Below are positions 45,603-58,386 of a DNA stretch of 64,000 nucleotides, in pieces; position 1 is the first letter of the stretch, and each line of letters starts with the position of its first letter. The notes under the pieces were generated by a model. It was not told the origin of the DNA and did not search any database. It was given only the letters and a program-made list of their open reading frames with translations. The position numbers and the translations under genes were made by a program. Where the stretch lies: positions 12,564,466-12,628,465 of the forward strand of contig NC_063439.1 of NCBI RefSeq assembly GCF_020379485.1. The letters run 5' to 3'. This DNA comes from Brassica napus (lineage: Eukaryota; Streptophyta; Magnoliopsida; Brassicales; Brassicaceae).

Positions 45603-47682
45603 TAATATATTAATTAGCAACTACGAAACTGACAATTTTCTTTAGAGATTAATCTATAAATTTTTTTTTTTTGATAAAAGAAATTAATCTATAATTTTCA
45701 CACATAAAACCGAAGTAAAGACCAAGGCACACGACGTAGTGGCCTATGGTTGTGTTTCTGTTATGTTATCTTACAATTTAAAGATGTTTACCGCAAGTTA
45801 TTAAAAAAGAAAATAGCTAGATACCAAGACTAGAAAATTTAAAAGGTGTGATAAATGATTTGGGGTCAAATAAAGCAAAGTTATCTTACAACTGCATGTT
45901 TATTTTGTCAACAAGATGTGTACTGCATGTTATTAAAAAGAAAACATATACCAAGACTAGAAAATTTAAAAGGTAAAATTAATGATTTTTAGGGTAAAAT
46001 AAAGCAAGATTATTCGTGATATTACGGAAACAATAAGTAGTATAGTAAATCAAGAAGAATAGATCAAATATAATGTTTAATTGATAAATAGAGAAGAGAT
46101 ACAACATATTATCCGGAAACCCTAGTTTTAGTCGTCTCCTTCTATAATCAATCAAAAGTGTTTAGTAGTCAATTTTTTTTCTAGGGTTTTAGGAGTCTAT
46201 TTTATAGGTCACTGTAGAAATCTAGGTAAAATTGTATCATATCTTAAAATATCCTAAAAAAATTATTTTACCCGGAGGCATGAGAAAAACATGATCTGGT
46301 GTCCTGCTCTAAGCAGGAAGATCCACATCATGAATTAACTATCTCTAAGAGTTTGATCCTTATTTTCTGAATTCATGTATGAAGTCTTTTTTTTGTCGAT
46401 TGTATTATTATGCCTTCTAGGTAAAAATTCTAAACAATGAGAACTAGCAAAACAAATATAGAAAAAGATATACTAGTATGGATCCAAAGTAAACTAACAC
46501 AAATCTATCTTGTTTGTGGATGACCAAAGATTTTCCATATAAAAGCTCAATATTTGCTTTTGGAATAGTTGAATCTCAAGGGAGATAATCTTCATATTAA
46601 TCCAAAACCACCACGTTTCAAACTGAATTGGGAACGATTGCCACTCCATTTTTAATACTCCAGTAGGAGTCACCGAGACGAGACAACTCTTTATATTTCT
46701 CTATTGAAAATAATAAGTCAAAGAGATTACCATTCCATAGAATTTCATGCTGAACTCCATCACCATCAAATGAAGAACCATCAACGATTGAAGCCGGTAA
46801 GACCCGTCGCCACCATCCGCAGTGGATCTGTCAATTACATTTTCTAAACGGTTCAATTGAACAAAAGTTTTTGTCTTACCAAATCTATTGGAAGAAACAT
46901 ACAAAAGAACAATAAAAAAACTTTACCAGATTTAAAACAAATCGACAATCAAACAAACCAAGTGATAGAAAGTAAAGCAAATCAAAGAAAAAGAAGCAAA
47001 GCGAATCAAACAAGCCGATGTCGGAGCTATAGAAGCCTTCGGCCATTGGCTTGAAACTAAAAAAATATCTCTCTCTTTTTCTCTTGATGGCTAGGGTTTT
47101 TAGTAAGAATATGTTCGTTTCGGCCGACCGCAATCATACCCTTAATTACAATAGGTTTATGAGTGATGTGAGGAGCACACTGTTGCTTTTTGGAGGTTTC
47201 TAGATTATTCTGGCATGCACTGAATGGAAATTTGGTAGAAGACGCTTCATTGAGAAGACATATAATGCCATAAGAGATTGGGACCTCTGAAGTCACTTAG
47301 CGCGGATCCATATATGATCACATGACCTTGATGGACTCGTTGTCCAAGATTCGCATTACAATGGTCTACATAATCCGTCTTGTGGCACATCGCCTTAGTG
47401 GCACGTGGCCTGTTAGTTGACAAGACAGTAAATTAGTCGATATGCTTCATAAGCAAGTGTTTTCCTGCTTATGAGGAAGAGATTTGTGGCATGAGCTAGT
47501 AGACAAAATTGTGGAGCACTACAGTGAGCATAGACTTTAGTCCGGTTGTCGATGATCACATATATCTGTGTAATTCATCAAGGAATAACATCTTTAAAGT
47601 ATGTATTCATGTCGCATAGGAGGAAATGCTTAACTTGGAGGTATGAGGAAAGCGTTATAAAGGGAATACTAAATGGTGTATA
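45603..47682. other. Intergenic DNA between the kinase and the long-LTR element
   Basis: No gene recognised. Apart from the tandem duplication at 45765-46010, it contains short ORFs (46701-47296 minus, 46857-47054 plus) without family resemblance. The stretch at 47,300-47,680 is less AT-rich, but the frames do not resolve into anything I recognise. Confidence 0.4.
45765..46010. repeat. Tandem duplication downstream of the kinase
   Basis: Two adjacent units of about 115 and 130 bp (45765-45879 and 45880-46010). Both start GTTATCTTACAA and both contain ATACCAAGACTAGAAAATTT and AAATAAAGCAA. Unit two carries a small insertion (TGCATGTTTATTTTG). Confidence 0.8.
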
Positions 47683-50576
47683 TGTGACACCCCCGATCTG
47701 GTCTAAGTATAAGTTGACTCGACCAGCCGTGCGACAATCAAACAAGAACATACACAGCCGATCACTCGTAACTGAAACCAAACCGAGAAGCCACAATGTG
47801 TACATAAACGACTAACCCGAAGTTCCCGAAATAAATCTAGGTACCTTAGGCCAACCGCCTAAGTACACATATCCTATTAGGTACAACCCGAGGCTTTACA
47901 ACCTTAAGAGTAATACCCAATAGTTGGTTCGTCCGGACAAGGACTAATATCATTTGGAATCCGTACTTTAAAAACATTCTTTATACACTATATACTTATT
48001 CATTTAAAAGAATCTTACAAAATCTTATAGATTAACCTCGAGGTTTTCGATCAACAAACCTTATACATAAAGTATATCAAAACAACTGCAAGGATAATAA
48101 AACTACCGCTGGCTAATGCCGTTCCTTCCCGTCCTAGAGTAAAGGTCTCCCACCTACTGGTACCTGCATATCAAATGAGTCATGAGTAACTAGTTTACTC
48201 AGTGAGTCTAATCCCACATCCAAACACATATCAATAGTATCCCGAGCAAGCGACACCATTTGAATGAAGTGGAATTATATTCCATAATTAATATAATTAT
48301 AAGGCCTCTCAATCCATCCATGTGAATCTATCTTAAACATCACTTCCACGATACCCGCCAATCACTCATACTCTTAATATATATATATGCTAAACCCGGA
48401 AAACCACCAAGGCTAACCGAGCCTAACGGGGAATAAATATAACCATCATCTCCATCAGATATTCCAAGATAGAACATCCAACGCTGCATGCAGTTACATG
48501 GCCTCCAGGGTGCGACCCCATCATCGTGTCTTCATGACCTTGATCCATATCGCAGGACCAATTCACGGCAATGCGGGACTTTCGGGAGAGTGAGTATACA
48601 ATAAGACTTCACATGATTCACACTTATTAACAGAATACTTATAGATTAATACTTGAGAACAAGTACTAAGGCTCGGGATAACCTAAAGAAATTGTTCTCA
48701 TTAATTTTTAAGTATTTAAACTAGATAAATACTTCATATATAAATATAGATCAAGGGATAATACTTAATCAATCAACCATAATTACTCTTTAATTAATCC
48801 ATGATTAATCCTTAATTAATCAATGATTATCCCTTAATTAATTCATGATTTATTCTTAATTAATCAACCATATTCAATATGCAATCATGCATACTCATTC
48901 ATAATTCATTCATCATCTATCTAGACTCACCTTTAAATCCATAAGATTGGCTAAGGAAGACTAGACTCGAGCTCAAGCTAATCACACTTCACTTCTGGAT
49001 CACTCTCGGTTCAGAACCATCACAAGGATCCGGCTGATCCGAATACTCTCCTTGGCCATCTGAATTCAAAACATAACAATTGGAACATAAAGTTCACTAG
49101 TCTGGTTCAAGAAGAAACTCAACTCAGTTTATAACATTTCAGTTCAGTTCTCTCATATCAGTTCGGTTCAAGACAAATTGATACCATGTTCAGCTCGGTT
49201 CAAGCTTTAACAATTTAACTCGGTTCATATCAGCTTAGTTCATGCTCAGCTAACTCCGGTTCTAATCCGTTCCCAACAGCTTAACTCGGTTATACTCAGA
49301 CGACATCAGTTCAAGACAATTTCAGACCATAGACAACTCGGCTCAGATCAGATCAGAACATACTCAGCTCAATTCAGTTCTAAACAAGATCAAATCAGTT
49401 CGGTTTAATTCCCATAATTCTTATCAGTTCGTCTACTGGTTCTATGAGACTGATTAAATCATAAACCAACTAAGACTGAAGAGAAAAAGACCTTAGACAA
49501 CTGATCCTGACAGGTTAACCAACATACAGCAATTGGTTCTCATCAAAACATGGCTGAATCAAGAAACTGAAGCTTACCGGTTTTACTCAACTAATTAAAC
49601 TTGACTGGTTGTCTCTCTTCAAGCTAACCACAAATTAACCTGATCAACAGCACAAGAATCCATGGTTGGATTTATTCAGAATTTATCTCCAGTGTAGGCA
49701 AACCAACAAAACTTCTCACAGAAACTGATCCACAACCATCTTACCGATCAAAATCAAAGGCTGAAGAACATGGGTGATTCTCGACTTCAGGACGCCAAAT
49801 CTTCAGCTCTTAAACACACAAATACTCACTGATTAAAGTCACAGGATGGTGAGAAAGGTTCGTCCATGCTCAATTCTCTTCTCTGAAGTTTTTTCTGAAT
49901 TTTGCAACTAGTTTTTCTCACAGATTTTTCTCTCTTCTTTCTCTCTTTCTCTCTGAATTTGTCTCTGGTTTTTCTTGCAGGTTATGAACGTCCAGAGGAG
50001 AGAATAAGGTGTTTTAAAGCATAAGGAGTTACTTCAGATGAGGATTTACTCTCACACAAGGCACAGCTGAGGCTAGACAGGTGGAGACATGCTTCAGCAC
50101 ACCAAGCAGCACAAGCAGCTGAACTTTTCCTTCCCATGAAGAAATCTAAAAGCAGCTGAAGCAAGTAGCTTGTGACCAGCATGTGACTTCTAATGAGCAA
50201 GAAGGTAAGCAAGTAGGTGCAGGTCATGTGACATAATTACTGAGGAAGCAAGTAGGCTAGAAGGTGCAAGGCATGTGACTGTTCAGAAATAATTTTCAGA
50301 GTTTTGTCGATATTTTTTCGGACTATTTCGACTAAATATTTTTCATCATTCGAATCTCGTCCTGCTCTGAATAAACTCACCCAGCATGAATAAAAATCGA
50401 CAATAATAATTAACACTCGACAAGAACCATCAAGAGATAGTTTTTCGACCAAAGACAGCCCCGTCGAGATTAATTCACTGTGTCGATTTTTATTTAAATA
50501 CTGATCGATCAATCTTCAAACTGATCTTAAAAAATTTTCTCGACCAAAATTATATCTGCTCGTGAGGGTTATTACA
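47683..50576 (-). repeat. 3' LTR (left copy) of the long-LTR element
   Basis: 2894 bp. On the minus strand it starts TGTAATAACCCTCACGAG and ends GATCGGGGGTGTCACA. It contains a tract of CAGTTC(G)GTTC-like words at 49,110-49,440 and AT-rich TTAATTAATC words at 48,770-48,880. It is near-identical to the right copy, apart from scattered substitutions and small indels. Confidence 0.92.
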
Positions 50577-50593
50577 TTCTTCCCCCCTCAAAA

Positions 50594-53471
50594 GAATTCG
50601 TCCCCGAATTCTGAAAACGTAGCTGTACACTCTTTACTGAACAGTCTCTGAAAGGAGTTCTGGATATTAGCTCTTACCTTATCTTAATCTTCCCATATCA
50701 AAACAACTCATAGTCAATCCCTTGATTCCCCCAACCGATCCTTTCTTTTCTAAGTAGCCACTTTCAAGATTACCAAATTCTTTACTCTGGACAACTCTTG
50801 TCAACTGCGGTCTGCATACTTTTTTTAACAATCTTGTATCTGTAGACTATCACTTCTCAACCTTTTCTATCTGACTTTCCCCCATAACAGCATCATGAAA
50901 TTTGGAACGTGAGGTGATGTGCCATACATGAATGTAACATCGCCAGTCTGGTCAATGTTAACTTGATTAACCGTGCAACAATCAAACAAGAACATGCACG
51001 ATCAATCACACCAACATGATTCGGACCAGGGGTGCTACTCTCAAATAAACACACTCACCCATTCCAATAATGATTTCACTTACAGTATTCTTTACACTTC
51101 TGATCTATCTGAGACGCTCTTCATAATCTTCTAACTACTACTAGAACTCGGCAAGAACCACTTGGTGAGATCCCTAGGCTATGGCAGCGAATCCAGGTTC
51201 AACAAGAATATTGAACAGCTTACTTCTAGATAGCAACAACTCTTCCAATTCCTTAAGCATAACTTCAAATTCTCTAGCTATCTGATTGTTCACTATATTC
51301 TGATCCTTGTCATCTTCTCTTTTCCTAATGATCAAGATAATGGAATACATATCCTCACCTTTTCCCAAAAGGTCTTCAACTCCCAAGACTGATACGAACG
51401 ATGCTCCAACACTTGGTAGAATACCATTGTAGGCCATTGGCGACTAGTCTTCTTCCAAAAAAAATTCTTTCCTCAACATCCTAATTGAGCTCGATAACTA
51501 GATAGCCAATCTCATTCTAGATAGAAACAAACCGCTCTAATGGAAGTACTAAGAAATGGGGATGGGATACGAAGGCATACCATAACTCTAAATGGCAGCC
51601 AGTACTTCCACGAATAAGAACAGTGTACCTGAATTCACTAAAGTGAATCCTTCCTAAAACAATGACACTACCCGAGAACTACATCTATGTGTTGTTCCCG
51701 CATCAAACACAATATGGGCGGAAAATTCCGTCCATAGGCAAGGTCTCATACGACACCTTGATCACTCTTTCACTTATTTATTTAATCATTCATAAATTTT
51801 TAAAATGCACACAACACGCAATGGGATAAGAAGCAAATCTGTGATTGGACCTTTTCAGAAGTTTTGACGGTCCATGCAACTATAAAGTGTAGGCTCTACC
51901 CAAATAGCCAAACACTTAGTTAGTGACTAATGGTAAGGAAAGCGAACAAGTTTAACAAGCGGTACCCTAAGTATAGGTAAAAAGATCGGGTAACTTCATG
52001 GGCCATGGTAGGATAACCTCTGTTCTCATTACTGGCACCACCAAAGCGCGAATGACGTAAGCGATCGAGGATTTTATATACTTGAACAATCATCACCTTA
52101 CTCTCCTTGCTTGCCAAAACCAAAACAACTCAGGGTCCTCGGTCTTGATCTGATGAAACGTCCAACAAAAATTATCTCCATCGACTTTCTTGATTCATTA
52201 CTTGAAACTGACCTTCTATCTGAATAGGTTGATAGTTAAATAATCTGCATGACTTGGTAAACTTCTTCAGTAAAAACGGCTTCTATAGAATTCATGTGAT
52301 CCTCCACCAACTCCTCATAGCTCTTAAGCTTTATAGTTTGGGTTACTCTGAGATTAATGGCTAAGTCACAATAGTACATCTTCATGATCTTTAGCTCATC
52401 CTCCAAACCATAATGGATGAATCAGATTAACTTGACTTCGAAATCTTGGCGGAAATATCTCACTGTGCGAACTCCATATCAGTCCCATGTTCTGGGTAGA
52501 AAACACTCCATCTTGAACTCTTGAAAGAAATCCGCCTAACTTGTACTAACATTTCCCAAATGATGCTTGACGCTTAATCACTAACTTCTTGTATCATTCT
52601 TGATGATGTATGGTTCCATATCCTTCTTGCAATCTTCTGAACAATGGGCCACATTAGTTGTTCTGCTCCAAGTGTTGTATTCGAAATCTTCCTCTATACA
52701 ATATCTACATCGAATGGTTTAGTACTTGTCGGTGTTGTCCCAACTTCTTTATCTTGTTCACAAACTTCAAGATGTCTAGTTGCAACGAAATGGTGCTGGT
52801 GCGTCCATCGTCTTGTACTACTGCTGAACTATCTCCGCCACCAACGGTAAGCTTGAAACAAGTGCTGAATCAATCAGGCCTGTACGTCTCTTGTTCTGGT
52901 ACATTTGGGCATAAGCTGGATTGAAATGAGCAGCCGAAAGAATAAGTCATATGAAGTCGGATATTCTGAACCGGATCATCACCAACAACGTCAACTTTGA
53001 CTTCAATAAAACACGGGCCGAAGATGTAATTGATGTGTCAACTCTTTCTCATATATCTTTGAATATCGATATCCACACTAGAAATTGTAGGAACCGCATG
53101 AAAGCATGATGATACCAACTCCGAGCATGATGGTAGCAAACCCGAGCACGTCGTTAGCTCACCCGAGCATAATGATAATGGATTAAAGCATGACCGGATT
53201 GAACCAAAACATGACGATAACCAACTGAATCATAACGGTAGAAAGCTCAATCATGACTGTAGGAATCTCGATCTTGACAGGATCAAAATTGGTAAGTACA
53301 CTCCACTCCGTCGAGCTTGTCTTGATGCATCTCGTATGAAAGATAACAGTAAGGTAACTACCCATGACTATCTATCCTAAGATGAAGGAACCAGCCAGCA
53401 CATCCTAATTATCCTTGCGACTCATTTTGACTCGAAAAACGTTTGAAACAAGTCCCATTCAAGCATCGTAT
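50594..53471 (-). pseudogene. Internal region: decayed gag and truncated pol
   Basis: On the minus strand 53,000-52,200 has gag-like pieces in changing frames (ADFFQEFKMECFLPRTW; GLEDELKIMKMYYCDLAINL; LKSYEELVEDHMNSIEAVF). At 51174-51437 a frame contains EFEVMLKELEELLLSRSKLF and PGFAAIA, which resembles the segment just before RT in Gypsy pol; it stops there. RT, RNase H and integrase are not present. 51,470-52,130 may be a protease relic but I cannot show its active site. Confidence 0.55.
50925..51005. repeat. LTR-end-like relic inside the internal region
   Basis: The phrase TGTAACATCGCC, GTCTGGTC, CCGTGCAACAATCAAACAAG, AACATGCAC follows the order of the first 80 bases of the element's own LTR (plus-strand reading) with clear differences. 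It lies about 350 bp inside the left LTR. Confidence 0.65.
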
Positions 53472-53493
53472 AACCATGCTCTGATACCACCTT

Positions 53494-56360
53494 TGTGACA
53501 CCCCCGATCTGGTCTAAGTATAAGTTGACTCGACCAGCCGTGCAACAATCAAACAAAAACATGCACAGCCGATCACTCATAACTGAAACCAAACCGAGAA
53601 GCCACAATGTGTACATAAACGACTAACCCGAAGTTCCCGAAATAAATCCAGGTACCTTAGGCCAACCGCCTAAGTACACATATCCTATTAGGTACAACCC
53701 GAGGCTTTACAACCTTAAGAGTAATACCCAATAGTTGGTTCGTCCGGACAAGGACTAATATCATTTGGAACCCGTACTTTAAAAACATTCTTTATACTTA
53801 TTCATTTAAAAGAATCTTACAAAATCTTATAGATTAACCTCGAGGTTTTTGGTCAACAAACCTTATACATAAAGTATATCAAAACGACTGCAAGGATAAT
53901 AAAACTACCGCTGGCTAATGCCATTCCTTCCCGTCCTAGAGTAAAGGTCTCCCACCTACTGGTTACCTGCATATCAAATGAGTCATGAGTAACTAGTTTA
54001 CTCAGTGAGTCTAATCCCACACCCAAACATATATCAATAGTATCCCGAGCAAGCGACACCATTTGAATGCAGTGGAATTATATTCCATAATTAATATAAT
54101 TATAAGGCCTCTCAATCCATCCATGTGAATCTATCTTAAACATCACCTCCACGATACCCGCCAATCACTCATACTCTTAATATATATATATATGCTAAAC
54201 CCGGAAAACCACCAAGGCTAACCGAGCCTAACAGGGAATAAATATAACCATCATCTCCATCAGATATTCCAAGATGGAACATCCAACGCTGCATGCAGTT
54301 ACACGGCCTCCAGGGTGCGACCCCATCATCGTGTCTTCATGACCTTGATCCATATCGCAGGACCAATTCACGGCAATGCGGGACTTTCGGGAGAGTGAGT
54401 ATACAATAAGACTTCATATGATTCACACTTATTAATAGAATACTTATAGATTAGTACTTGAGAACAAGTACTAAGGCTCCGGATAACCTCAAAGAATTGT
54501 TCTTACTAATTCTTAAGTATTTAAACTAGATAAATACTTCATATATAAATATATATCAAGGAATAATACTTAATCAATCAACCATAATTACTCTTTAATC
54601 CATAATTAATCCTTAATTAATCAATGATTATCCCTTAATTAATTCATGATTTATTCTTAATTAATCAACCATATTCAATATGCAATCATGCATACTCATT
54701 CATAATTCATTCATCATCTATCGAGACTCACCTTTAAATCCATGAGATTGGCTAAAAAAGACTAGACTCGAGCTCAAGCTAATCACACTTTACTTCTGGA
54801 TCACTCTCGGTTCAGAACCATCACAAGGATCCGGCTGATCCGAATACTCTCCTTGGCCATCTGAATTCAAAACATAACAATTGGAACATAAGGTTCACTA
54901 GTCTGGTTCAAGAAGAAACTCAACTCAGTTCAGTTCTCTCATATCAGTTCGGTTCAAGACAGATTGAGACCATGTTCAGCTCGGTTCAAGCTTTAACAAT
55001 TTAACTCGGTTCATATCAGCTTAGTTCATGCTCAGCTAACTCCGGTTCTAATCAGTTCCCAACAGCTTAACTCGGGTATACTCAAACAAAATCAGTTCAA
55101 GACAATTTCAGACCATAGACAGCTCGGCTCAGATCAGATCAGAACATACTCAGCTCAATTCAGTTCTAAACAAGATCAAATCAGTTCGGTTTAATTCCCA
55201 TAATTCTTATCAGTTTGTCTACTGGTTCTATGAGACTGATTAAATCATAAACCAACTAAGACGGAAGAGAACAAGACCTTAGACAACTGATCCTGACAGG
55301 TTAACCAACATACAACAATTGGTTTTCATCAAAACATGGCTGAATCAAGAAGCTGAAGCTTACCGGTTTTACTCAACTAATTAAACTTGACTGGTTGTCT
55401 CTCTTCAAGCTAACCACAAATTAACCTGATCAACAGCACAAGAATCCATGGTTGGATTTATTCAGAATTTATCTCCAGTGTAGGCAAACCAACAAAACTT
55501 CTCACAGAAACTGATCCACAACCATCTTACCGATCAAAATCAAAGGCTGAAGAACATGGGTGATTCTCGACTTCAGGACGCCAAATCTTCAGCTCTTAAA
55601 CACACAAATACTCACTGATTAAAGTCACAGGATGGTGAGAAAGGTTCGTCCATGCTCAATTCTCTTCTCTGAATTTTTTTCTGAATTTTGCAACTAGTTT
55701 TTCTCACAGATTTTTCTCTCTTCTTTCTCTCTTTTTCTCTGAATTTTTCTCTGGTTTTTCTTGCAGGTTATGAACGTCCAGAGGATAGAATAAGGTGTTT
55801 TAAACCATAAGGAGTTACTTCATATGAGGGTTTACTCCCACACAAGGCAAAGCTGAGGCTAGACAGGTGGAGACATGCTTCAGCACACCAAGCAGCACAA
55901 GCAGCTGAACTTTTCCTTCCCATGAAGAAATCTACAAGCAGCTGAAGCAAGTAGCTTGTGACCAGCATGTGACTTCTAATGAGCAAGAAGGCAAGCAAGT
56001 AGGTGCAGGTCATGTGACCTAATTACTGAGGAAGCAAGTAGGCTAGAAGGTGCAAGGCATGTGACTGTTCAGAAATAATTTTTAGAGTTTTGTCGATATT
56101 TTTCGGACTATCTCGACTAAATATTTTTCATCATTCGAATCTCGTCCTGCTCTGAATAAACTCGCCCAGCATGAATAAAATCGACAATAATAATTAACAC
56201 TCGACCAGAACCATCAAGAGATGGTTTTCGACCAAAAGACAGCCCCGTCGAGATTAATTCACCGTGTCGATTTTTATTTCAATTCTGATCGATCAATCTT
56301 CAAACTGATCTTAAAGAATTTTCTCGACCAAAATTATATCTTCTCGTGAGGGTTATTACA
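53494..56360 (-). repeat. 5' LTR (right copy) of the long-LTR element
   Basis: 2867 bp, slightly shorter than the left copy because of small deletions (for example about 11 bases near 53,797 and about 16 near 54,926). The few differences per hundred bases that I see by eye imply an old but not ancient insertion. Confidence 0.92.
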
Positions 56361-56780
56361 GTATATGTTCTAACTATTGCTTGTTGTTGAGCCTTTTGGA
56401 GATTCTCTTGCCTTTGGGTTTTCCTTTCTTGTAGAATATTACCGTTGTGATTAGAGAATCTCAGCTTCAATGTTGAAAGAAATTCAATTCTTAATTTTCA
56501 AAAAAATTTCATCTTTCCTTTTATATCAAACATATCGTCCTTTTTTAATATATGAGATATTTTGGGAAACCATTGGCTTGATTTATTGGATTGCATAACA
56601 TATAGACTTCGATTGGATTACTACCATACATACCTTGTGACTTTTTCTTTTAGCCACCCGAGAAGATGAAGGAATATTCAAACTTTTCTTATTGTTTCGC
56701 TTCTTTCGTTGGTGGCTGTTTGAGATCCATGTAGATTTTTGGGGGTTCTTTCTCTTCTCCCAACCTGATATGGGATGATA
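56361..56780. other. Right flank of the long-LTR element
   Basis: No recognised coding sequence. It continues into a gag-like region. Confidence 0.35.
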
Positions 56781-56846
56781 TCCTGAAGGTTGATCAGGTG
56801 GAATTATTCCAACAGCTTCCTTGAGGCATTTTCATCGTCTGGGTTG

Positions 56847-56878
56847 TGTGTGTGTGTGTGTGTGGCGGGGGGGGGGGG
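56847..56878. repeat. (TG)n followed by a G run
   Basis: TGTGTGTGTGTGTGTG followed by GGCGGGGGGGGGGGG. Such long G runs are polymerase-slippage prone, so the exact length may be a sequencing artefact. Confidence 0.8.
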
Positions 56879-56949
56879 ATATGTCCCTATTCCGAGATAG
56901 GGGAGAATGATATCCCTGAGATTCACAGGAAGTTTTCCTTATCTCTGTC

Positions 56950-57560
56950 GATAAAATGTGGAGCCTTACCACGCTGGAGCGTGCTTCTTACTGTAGGATA
57001 AACGAAGTCACTGCTGTTTTTATAGGTGGGGTTCCGGGGAGAGATACCAGCTATGATAGTTGAGATTCCTCATATTTTTGTATTTCTCTCTTGCAGCTCA
57101 ACTCATTGACTTGGAGAACGTTGAATGCCATCCATGTATTGGGGGAGTTTTCCAGCATACCCTTTGGTATACACGAAATATTATACTCATATTACTTTGT
57201 TTCTTTGTTCAACAAAAATGGGGTTTATCATATTTGTTCCAGCAATCGCCAGCCGATTAAAAGCCACTGGAAGGAGTTAAAGAGAGGGTTTCCTTTGGTA
57301 GACGTTGGAACAAGAAATACACATTTATGAAGACTCCTGATGCTTTCGGATTCCCTTTGTTTTGGCGTCGTATGAGTGATTTTCCAGATGATGGATTGTC
57401 GGGGCATTTTCTTTACTGTTCTTGAATAATGTGTTCCTTGTGATATCATTTTTTTCACTCCCAGTTTTGTTCAACGGGAGAAGTTGGTGAAGGAAGCATT
57501 AAGCCTTCCCATGAAGTGGAGATGGGTATCATTCTTGATGAGTCAGGAGCAGTGCCGATT
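56950..57560 (+). pseudogene. Gag-like relic of a plant Gypsy-type retroelement
   Basis: Frames give QLNSLTWRTLNAIHVLGEFS, PFGIHEILYSYYFVSLFNKN, then (after a frame change) RRWNKKYTFMKTPDAFGFPL and FWRR, then VKEALSLPMKWRWVSFL. The order matches the protein usually annotated as putative plant transposon/gypsy-type gag in crucifers (LTWRT..IQVLGEFHG; FGVHEVLYSYYF; WxxxYxFVK...FGxPxFWRT). Several frameshifts and stops are present. Confidence 0.6.
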
Positions 57561-57939
57561 CTGAATATTTTCAAACAAGAAGCAATAAAAAATTAAAGCC
57601 TCATAAAATTTAGAAACATTAAAAATTACCTTTAATAAGTAAGATATATTTAAAATATATGTATTGGGAAAATGCTAAGGCACATAATAGAACCAAACAC
57701 ACCTACCTTTCTTCTTTGGCTTCATTAACCACTAAACTACTTTAGAATATTGAAAATTTGTGCTCTATAATTTAATAAAACAAATGAAGACCGGAAGCCT
57801 AATCTTTCTTGACTTCCCCTCATAGCCGACTATGGTCGGGAGGCTTTGCTCCACATCCGGTTTATAGGGTAATTTTCCCTTCCCAAAATTTTATTATTTC
57901 CTTGTGGAAGATTGTTAACGTTTTCAGGTTACTAACCTC
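57561..57939. other. Non-coding spacer
   Basis: AT-rich, no identified feature; possibly a later small insertion that interrupts the gag-like region. Confidence 0.3.
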
Positions 57940-57951
57940 ATGAATTTGCAG

Positions 57952-58386
57952 GGAATAGGCTGGAGATTCCAGCAGTGGCTGTTTATAATGAATACAAGAG
58001 AACGAAGGCATCATGGAGGCGTATTGATTTTTATGATGTTGATGATGCTAGTGGTATACTTTCCTCAAAACCCATTAGTATCATCCATCACCACCACCAG
58101 CCATTGTCTCATTCTTCTCCAAGTAATGGATTCTTGGACTTCTCAATAAACCCTAATCCTAACTTCGATTCTAGCCCATTTAGTGACGGTTTGTCACTTT
58201 CGCCTCTTTTTTTCCGGAGATGAGCAGCAACTGAGCAACCACTTTTCATTTCTTAATGATGAGGATCTGTTTGCTAGTTTACGTAACATGAGTTTCTCTG
58301 CAAACGATGCCTGTCTTGACTTAGAGAAACCAGGGTACAGAGGGGGAGGAGGAGGAGATGGTTATTGGTTTCCACTGGCTGGCTGA
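57952..58386 (+). pseudogene. Unrecognised coding fragment with His/Ser/Pro- and Gly-rich tracts
   Basis: The frame opens after an acceptor-like TTTGCAG, giving NRLEIPAVAVYNEYKRTK, and runs through IIHHHHQPLSH, NPNPNFDSSPFSDGLS to a one-base frame change near 58,200. It resumes as DEQQLSNHFSFLNDEDLFAS, LRNMSFSAND, GGGGGDGYWFPLAG then TGA. The phrases have the low-complexity composition of a regulatory or RNA-binding protein N-terminus, but no domain is recognised. The first 15 residues could still belong to the gag-like relic. One frameshift makes it a probable pseudogene fragment. Confidence 0.4.

Larger units (their letters stand above)
47683..56360 (-). mobile_element. Full-length LTR retrotransposon with 2.9-kb LTRs and deleted pol, minus orientation
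   Basis: Two long direct repeats (47683-50576 and 53494-56360) flank a 2917-bp internal region. Direct 5-bp target duplication GTATA at 47678-47682 and 56361-56365 shows a single insertion. On the minus strand the right LTR is 5'. A PBS matching initiator tRNA-Met (TGGTATCAGAGCATGGTT, 53472-53489) lies 4 bases after it, and a purine-rich PPT (TTTTGAGGGGGGAAGAA, 50577-50593) precedes the left LTR. LTR length, PBS type and gag/pol scraps suggest a Tekay/Del-type chromovirus derivative. The internal region is too small for gag-pol, so the copy needed proteins made elsewhere. Confidence 0.92.

Noticed and set aside
47546..47815. 89-codon ORF crossing the left LTR boundary
   Set aside because: Fusion of flank and LTR created by insertion; half of it is LTR.
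49982..50227. LTR ORF as a real gene
   Set aside because: Differences between the two copies are mostly non-synonymous; listed only as a low-interest finding.
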